Shown piece after piece: positions 60,063-64,000 of a stretch of DNA of 64,000 nt. A program made the translations under genes and the position numbers. This DNA comes from Nonomuraea soli (GTDB taxonomy: Bacteria; Actinomycetota; Actinomycetes; Streptosporangiales; Streptosporangiaceae), in NCBI RefSeq assembly GCF_013761175.1, contig NZ_JACDUR010000015.1, positions 1-64,000 on the forward strand, read 5' to 3'. A model generated the notes under the pieces. That model was not told where the DNA came from, searched no databases, and worked only from the letters and a program-made list of their open reading frames with translations. How positions within the stretch are numbered: position 1 is the stretch's first letter; each line of letters starts with the position of its first letter.

Positions 60063-60966
60063 GCAGCGGGATCTCCTGGTCGTTGTCGGAGAAGGTGTTG
60101 TTGCGCCACACGGTCGCGTAGGCACGCTCGTCGACCGCGTCCCACAGGTAGGCGCCGCGTTTGAAGGTGTTGTTGACGAACGACAGATCCGCGCCCTTGA
60201 CCCCGATGTAGGCGGTGTACCCGCCGCCGCTGAGCCGGTTGCCGTCGATGACGATCTTCCCGGACCTGCCGCGGTCGAGGGTCGAGACGATGAACAACGC
60301 CGCGTTGGTGTTGTCGTCGGTGGGCTCGTGGCCGCGCCAGGTGCCGCCCATGCCGATCTCGATGACGTTGTCCTTGATCAGCACGTTCTTCACCCGCTCG
60401 AAGACCTGCAGACCGTCGGCGTGGGAGCCCTTGGAGGGCTTGAAGTCGTGGATCCACGAGTCGGTGATCGAGAAGTTGTCGCCGACCTTGGCGCCGTCGT
60501 GCGTCATGCCGTAGATGTCGAGGTTGCGGGCGGTGATGTTCTCGTAGCCCATGCCCGCGTCGAGGAAGTCGCCGCGGATGGTGACGTTCTCCACGGTGAC
60601 CTCGCCGCTGCCGGCCTGGTGGATGCCGAAGGCGTCCTTGCCGGTGCCGGTGATGCGGCAGTTGCGGATCACCACCCCCGTCACACCGTCGTCGATGAAG
60701 ATGTGCCCCTTGATGTCGAGGCCCTCGATGACCTGGCCGGGGACCGCCCACACGCCGGTGGAGGGCGTCAGCTTCAGATCCTTCGGCACGCCGTACTTGG
60801 GCTGCTTGACGGGTTTCCGCGACGGCGTCGGCGTGGCGCTCTGCTCGGGCGCCGCGGCGGTCGTGGCCGGCGGCGGTGGAGCGCTCGTGGCCGCCGTGGG
60901 AGGCGTGCTCGCACCGCAAGAGGCTGTCACGGTCAGGACCGTGGCAGCCAGGAGAGCACGGATCAT
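60052..60966 (-). CDS. Right-handed beta-helix lipoprotein
   Basis: 304 residues. Lipoprotein signal with lipobox TVTASC (Cys about residue 17), a Thr/Pro/Ala linker to about residue 55, then beta-helix rungs (GVVIRNCRITGTG, EVTVENVTIRGDF, NVLIKDNVIEIG, SFVNNTFKRG). Such folds belong to polysaccharide lyases, epimerases or structural proteins; no catalytic residues can be assigned. Start overlaps the preceding gene's stop (ATGA). Confidence 0.82.
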   Translation of the reverse strand: MIRALLAATVLTVTASCGASTPPTAATSAPPPPATTAAAPEQSATPTPSRKPVKQPKYGVPKDLKLTPSTGVWAVPGQVIEGLDIKGHIFIDDGVTGVVIRNCRITGTGKDAFGIHQAGSGEVTVENVTIRGDFLDAGMGYENITARNLDIYGMTHDGAKVGDNFSITDSWIHDFKPSKGSHADGLQVFERVKNVLIKDNVIEIGMGGTWRGHEPTDDNTNAALFIVSTLDRGRSGKIVIDGNRLSGGGYTAYIGVKGADLSFVNNTFKRGAYLWDAVDERAYATVWRNNTFSDNDQEIPLPTR

Positions 60967-61958
60967 CTCTGGGTGTACCTCCGAACACCTCGCGCGACCT
61001 GGCGCAGGAGGGACGACGATCGTGCCATCTTGCCGGCCGTACGAACGACTCTGCGCACCGCGCCACCGCCCACCAGGCCCTCGCCGACGAGGGTCTGGCC
61101 GGTCATGGCACGCCGCTTGTACTCATCTTCGCCCCGGCCCAGATCGATACGTTCCAAGCCCGCGCCCATCAGTTCGCGCAGCAGGATCCAGCCGGGGGAG
61201 TATCCGGACAGGCTCGGCTCGTAGACCGGGAACCACCAGTGAAGCACGCCGCCCGACAGCATGCCGAAGTGGGCGGCCAGCAGGTGATCACCCGCGTGCA
61301 CGGTGGACAGCACGCCCGCGAAGTCGGTGTCGTGCACCTTCAGCAGGCGGTACATCAGGTCCACGTGCCGCGCGTCGGCGAAGTAGTCACGCGCGCCGGT
61401 CGCGGCGTACTGCGCCCGCTTGAGCCTGATCACCTCGTCGAGCAGCCCGGGATCGGCCGCGTCGGCGGCGAAGCGCACCTCGCCCAGCTCCCGCTCCGCC
61501 TTCTTGGCCCGGCGCCGCGCCTGCCCGATGTTGTCCTTGCCGCTGCGGGACGCGCGGCCCAGGTAGCCGTCGAGACCGCCGCTGACGTCGATGTACGGCG
61601 ACACGCGCCGGTTCTCGATGTACGGCTCGAAGCCCGGGTGGCCCTCGATCAGGTGGTCGAAGGCGAGCCCGCCGAGCCCGGCGGCCTTCACGAACTCCTC
61701 GGGCGAGAACCCGGTGCCGATCGGCCCCTGGAAGTCGGCGGCCGGCCAGCCCACGGGTCTGGCCAGGGAGCCGTCACGGTGGAAGGCGAAGACGAAGCCG
61801 TCGTCCACCGCGACCTCGACCTCGTGGCCGCTGGCCTGGACGGCGGCGGCGAAGCCCGGATGGAAGTACGGGCTGTCGAACGCCTCGTCCGAGGCCCTGA
61901 GGGCATGCCAGTGCGCCAGGTCCGCGTCGGACAGCTTGCCGAATGGAACGATCCTCAT
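60963..61958 (-). CDS. FemAB/CelD-like GNAT transferase
   Basis: 331 residues. The C-terminal half (LLAAHFGMLSGGVLHWWFPVYEP, GWILLRELMGAGLERIDLGRGEDEYK) matches the acetyltransferase 6 family (CelD/BcsL) related to FemAB. Members add acyl or aminoacyl groups to cell-surface polymers. Overlaps GT2 upstream and the beta-helix gene downstream, both by ATGA, so one transcription unit. Confidence 0.84.
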   Translation of the reverse strand: MRIVPFGKLSDADLAHWHALRASDEAFDSPYFHPGFAAAVQASGHEVEVAVDDGFVFAFHRDGSLARPVGWPAADFQGPIGTGFSPEEFVKAAGLGGLAFDHLIEGHPGFEPYIENRRVSPYIDVSGGLDGYLGRASRSGKDNIGQARRRAKKAERELGEVRFAADAADPGLLDEVIRLKRAQYAATGARDYFADARHVDLMYRLLKVHDTDFAGVLSTVHAGDHLLAAHFGMLSGGVLHWWFPVYEPSLSGYSPGWILLRELMGAGLERIDLGRGEDEYKRRAMTGQTLVGEGLVGGGAVRRVVRTAGKMARSSSLLRQVARGVRRYTQR

Positions 61959-62863
61959 CGCGGCGGCCAGGGGAGCTTGGAGGGGCGCAGCACGGCCTTG
62001 AGCGCCGCGCGTGCCGTACGCCTGCCGGTCAGGGCTCGCACGCTCTCGCCCGCGATGATCAGGCCGTGGTGGATCACCCCGGCGATCCTGCCGCGCCTGC
62101 GGTAGAACAGCCTGACCCGGTTGACCATCAGCAGCGCGTAGAGCGCCGGATTGGTGTCGGACTCGCCTCCGATGTGCTCGAAGACGGCCTGTGGCTCGTA
62201 CCAGAGCGACCAGCCGTGGTCGCGGGCACGCAGCGCGTACTCCGTCTCCTCGCTGTAGAGGAAGAACGACTCGTCCCACGAGCCGATCTCCTTGATCACC
62301 GAGGTGGAGATGAGCATCGCCGCCCCGGTCGCCCAGACCGCGGGACCCGGCTGGTCGTAGTGGCGCGGATCGGTGATCAGCTCGCCCAGCGAGCCGATGC
62401 GGCCCGCTCTGGTTCCGCCGATGACCGACTCGGCCAGTTGCCGGTGGATGGCGGGGTCGCGACGCAGCGACGGTTGCAGGCTCTGGTCGGGGTTGACCAG
62501 GCGGGGCACGGTGATGCCGCGCCGCTCGCCGAGGTCCATGGCCTTGGCCAGGTAGCCGAGCGAACCCGGATGGAGGCGGCAGTCGGGGTTGAGCACCAGG
62601 ACCGCGTCGAGGTCCTCGATGGGCAGCGAGTCGACGCCGGCGTTGACGGCGGCGGCGTACCCGGCGTTCCTGCCCATCTGGACGACCTGGACCGGCAGCT
62701 CGCGCGCGGACGTGGCCATGGCGCAGGAGTTGTCGGCCGAGGCGTTGTCGGCGACGACGACATGGGAGAGCCGAGTGCCCTGCGAGCCCCTGGACAGGGA
62801 CTCCAGGCAGCCTTCGAGCACTTCGGCGCTGTTGTACGTGACAATGACGATAGCGATCTTCAT
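61955..62863 (-). CDS. Glycosyltransferase family 2, rhamnosyltransferase-like
   Basis: 302 residues from ATG (GTG 62878 possible). IAIVIVTYNSAEVLEGCL, VVADNASADNS and VLNPDCRLH (metal DxD variant) are typical of WbbL-type rhamnosyltransferases; WDESFFLYSEETEYALR provides the C-domain motif. A rhamnose donor from the rml genes fits. Second of four genes in the minus-strand unit. Confidence 0.88.
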   Translation of the reverse strand: MKIAIVIVTYNSAEVLEGCLESLSRGSQGTRLSHVVVADNASADNSCAMATSARELPVQVVQMGRNAGYAAAVNAGVDSLPIEDLDAVLVLNPDCRLHPGSLGYLAKAMDLGERRGITVPRLVNPDQSLQPSLRRDPAIHRQLAESVIGGTRAGRIGSLGELITDPRHYDQPGPAVWATGAAMLISTSVIKEIGSWDESFFLYSEETEYALRARDHGWSLWYEPQAVFEHIGGESDTNPALYALLMVNRVRLFYRRRGRIAGVIHHGLIIAGESVRALTGRRTARAALKAVLRPSKLPWPPR

Positions 62864-62882
62864 CAGGGCGGTGAACACGGGA

Positions 62883-63548
62883 TCAGGCCTTGATCGCGAT
62901 GAGGGACTTAGGCAACCCCGCCATTCGCTCCTTCTTGATGATGGAGGAAGGGAACAGGAAGGACATCTCGGCTACGCCGATCAGCTCCACCTCGAACACG
63001 TCGCGCAGGGCCTGCTCGCGGGAGGCGGCGTTGGTGTGCACCAGGGGCCACCGGCGGATGATCCCGGCGCGGACGTGGACGGGCAGGAACTGGTAGAGCG
63101 GGAACAGCACGTGCGGCTCGACCGGGAAGTAGCGGTAGGGCGTCTGCACCCAGTGGCGGTCGGCCAGGGTGTGGACGGCCTCGGCGAAGGCGGCCCGGCG
63201 GGCGTGCCCGCCCACGTGCTCCAGGACGGCGTTGGACACGACCAGGTCGTAGTGTTCCCCGGCGATCTCCTTGGGGAGGTCGCAGGCGTCGGCGACGTCG
63301 GTGGAGATCCACGAGGGAATGTCGTTTTCCGCCGCTTCTGCTAGGTTCACCACCTTGACGTGCTCAGGCTGGACGGGAGCCCGGAGCCAGAAGGACGGAG
63401 TGCCGCCGAGGTCGATGACGCGCATTTTGTCGAGCTCGGGAAATGCGGCCTGCATCCAGCTCCAGCGGCGCAGTCGCGCCTTGCCTGCCACGGAACCCGG
63501 AGCTTCCACTAGCTTGGCACGTAAGGAGGATGAGCGATTCACTAGCAC
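62883..63548 (-). CDS. Class I SAM-dependent methyltransferase
   Basis: 221 residues from GTG 63548, with AGGGGA four bases upstream; GTG 63542 or TTG 63578 are alternatives. VIDLGGTPSFWL (SAM site) and YDLVVSNAVLEHVG are Methyltransf_11-type motifs. It may methylate a sugar of the polysaccharide. It leads the unit to GT2, GNAT and beta-helix. Confidence 0.84.
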   Translation of the reverse strand: MLVNRSSSLRAKLVEAPGSVAGKARLRRWSWMQAAFPELDKMRVIDLGGTPSFWLRAPVQPEHVKVVNLAEAAENDIPSWISTDVADACDLPKEIAGEHYDLVVSNAVLEHVGGHARRAAFAEAVHTLADRHWVQTPYRYFPVEPHVLFPLYQFLPVHVRAGIIRRWPLVHTNAASREQALRDVFEVELIGVAEMSFLFPSSIIKKERMAGLPKSLIAIKA

Positions 63549-63603
63549 ATGTTCCCCTACGAGATTCTTGACGCGCAACTAATCACGAGAAGGAGCCAAT
63601 TTC

Positions 63604-64000
63604 ATGATCGAAAGGGTAAATATCCTGTTTCATGGAATTGGCGAGCCGGGGCCGCACGTGGAGGCCGACGCGTATCAGTACTTCATTCCTCGCGACCTGT
63701 TCGTCAAGATTCTTGACGAGGTGGCGGGGAATGAGCACGTCAGAATCAGTTTTGACGACGGATTCACCTCCGATGTCGACATCGCCTTGCCGGAGTTGGA
63801 GTCAAGGGGGCTGACGGCCACTTTCTTTCCGCTCGCCGGGAGATTCGGCGACAAGGGGCGGGTGAGCGTCGCGGGGGTGCGCGAGCTCGTGGCCGCGGGG
63901 ATGCGGATCGGGTCGCACGGCATGGACCATGTCGACTGGCGGTACGTGGATCCCGCGACGCGCAACGACGAGATGGACCGGGCGCGCGACATGATCGGGC
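63604..64000 (+). CDS. Polysaccharide deacetylase (NodB homology), partial
   Basis: 132 residues before the window edge; stop not seen. ATG with GAAGGAG nine bases upstream. RISFDDGFTSDVDIALPEL holds the catalytic Asp-Asp and GSHGMDHVDWR the His-x3-His metal site of NodB-type deacetylases. It probably deacetylates a sugar of the polymer. Divergent from the methyltransferase. Confidence 0.88.
   Translation, partial: MIERVNILFHGIGEPGPHVEADAYQYFIPRDLFVKILDEVAGNEHVRISFDDGFTSDVDIALPELESRGLTATFFPLAGRFGDKGRVSVAGVRELVAAGMRIGSHGMDHVDWRYVDPATRNDEMDRARDMIG

Overview
The window is high-GC DNA (about 70%) with strong G/C preference at third codon positions, many GTG starts, dense start/stop overlaps and TAnnnT boxes 6-9 bases before start codons. 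Together with a 14-gene nuo operon, menaquinone genes, a BldC-type regulator and a DUF4229 protein this points to a filamentous actinomycete. Streptosporangiales is my guess from overall gene style, not something I could test.

Layout. (1) 1-5.4 kb: the tail of an IS5-type transposase, an EamA transporter, then histidine phosphatase - TlpA thioredoxin - CcdA - ResB - CcsB, a System II cytochrome c maturation operon. (2) 5.4-10 kb: an imine-reductase-like dehydrogenase divergent from an HxlR regulator, a small membrane protein, an anthrax-lethal-factor-like zinc protease with a small acidic partner gene, a BldC-type regulator, DUF4229 and a secreted propeller-like protein. (3) 10.1-28.4 kb: menG, a menaquinone-reductase-type flavoprotein, nuoA-N and a polyprenyl diphosphate synthase. 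This makes and tailors menaquinone and builds the complex I that reduces it. A near-perfect Rex-type palindrome lies between menG and the flavoprotein. (4) 28.4-42.5 kb: an accessory stretch with several minisatellite-like repeats, rarD, msrA, a VapBC-type pair lying between msrA and a decayed second msrA tail, an SDR/HxlR divergent pair, an FG-GAP protein, an ABC exporter, assorted enzymes, a barnase/barstar-type pair, and an EamA transporter with its own GntR regulator. (5) 42.6-64 kb: a polysaccharide locus of the Wzx/Wzy type.

The polysaccharide locus holds an initiating phosphoglycosyltransferase, a WecG/TagA transferase, four further glycosyltransferase or methyltransferase genes, dTDP-rhamnose supply (rmlA, rmlB, rmlD on one strand, rmlC on the other), a second sugar-nucleotide arm (two SDR dehydratase/epimerases plus a class V aminotransferase-like protein), an acyltransferase, a Wzz-like protein with a long disordered tail, a Wzy-like polymerase/ligase, a Wzx-like flippase, a beta-helix lipoprotein, a FemAB/CelD-like transferase and a polysaccharide deacetylase cut by the window edge.

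No tRNA, rRNA or CRISPR array was seen. The most interesting items are the Rex-type operator on the quinone/complex I unit, the 20-bp duplication of the menG promoter-start, the toxin-antitoxin module next to an msrA remnant, the lipoprotein RNase whose signal peptide is built from an 18-bp tandem repeat, the candidate GntR operator beside it, the lethal-factor-like protease, and the unassigned sugar-nucleotide arm of the polysaccharide locus.
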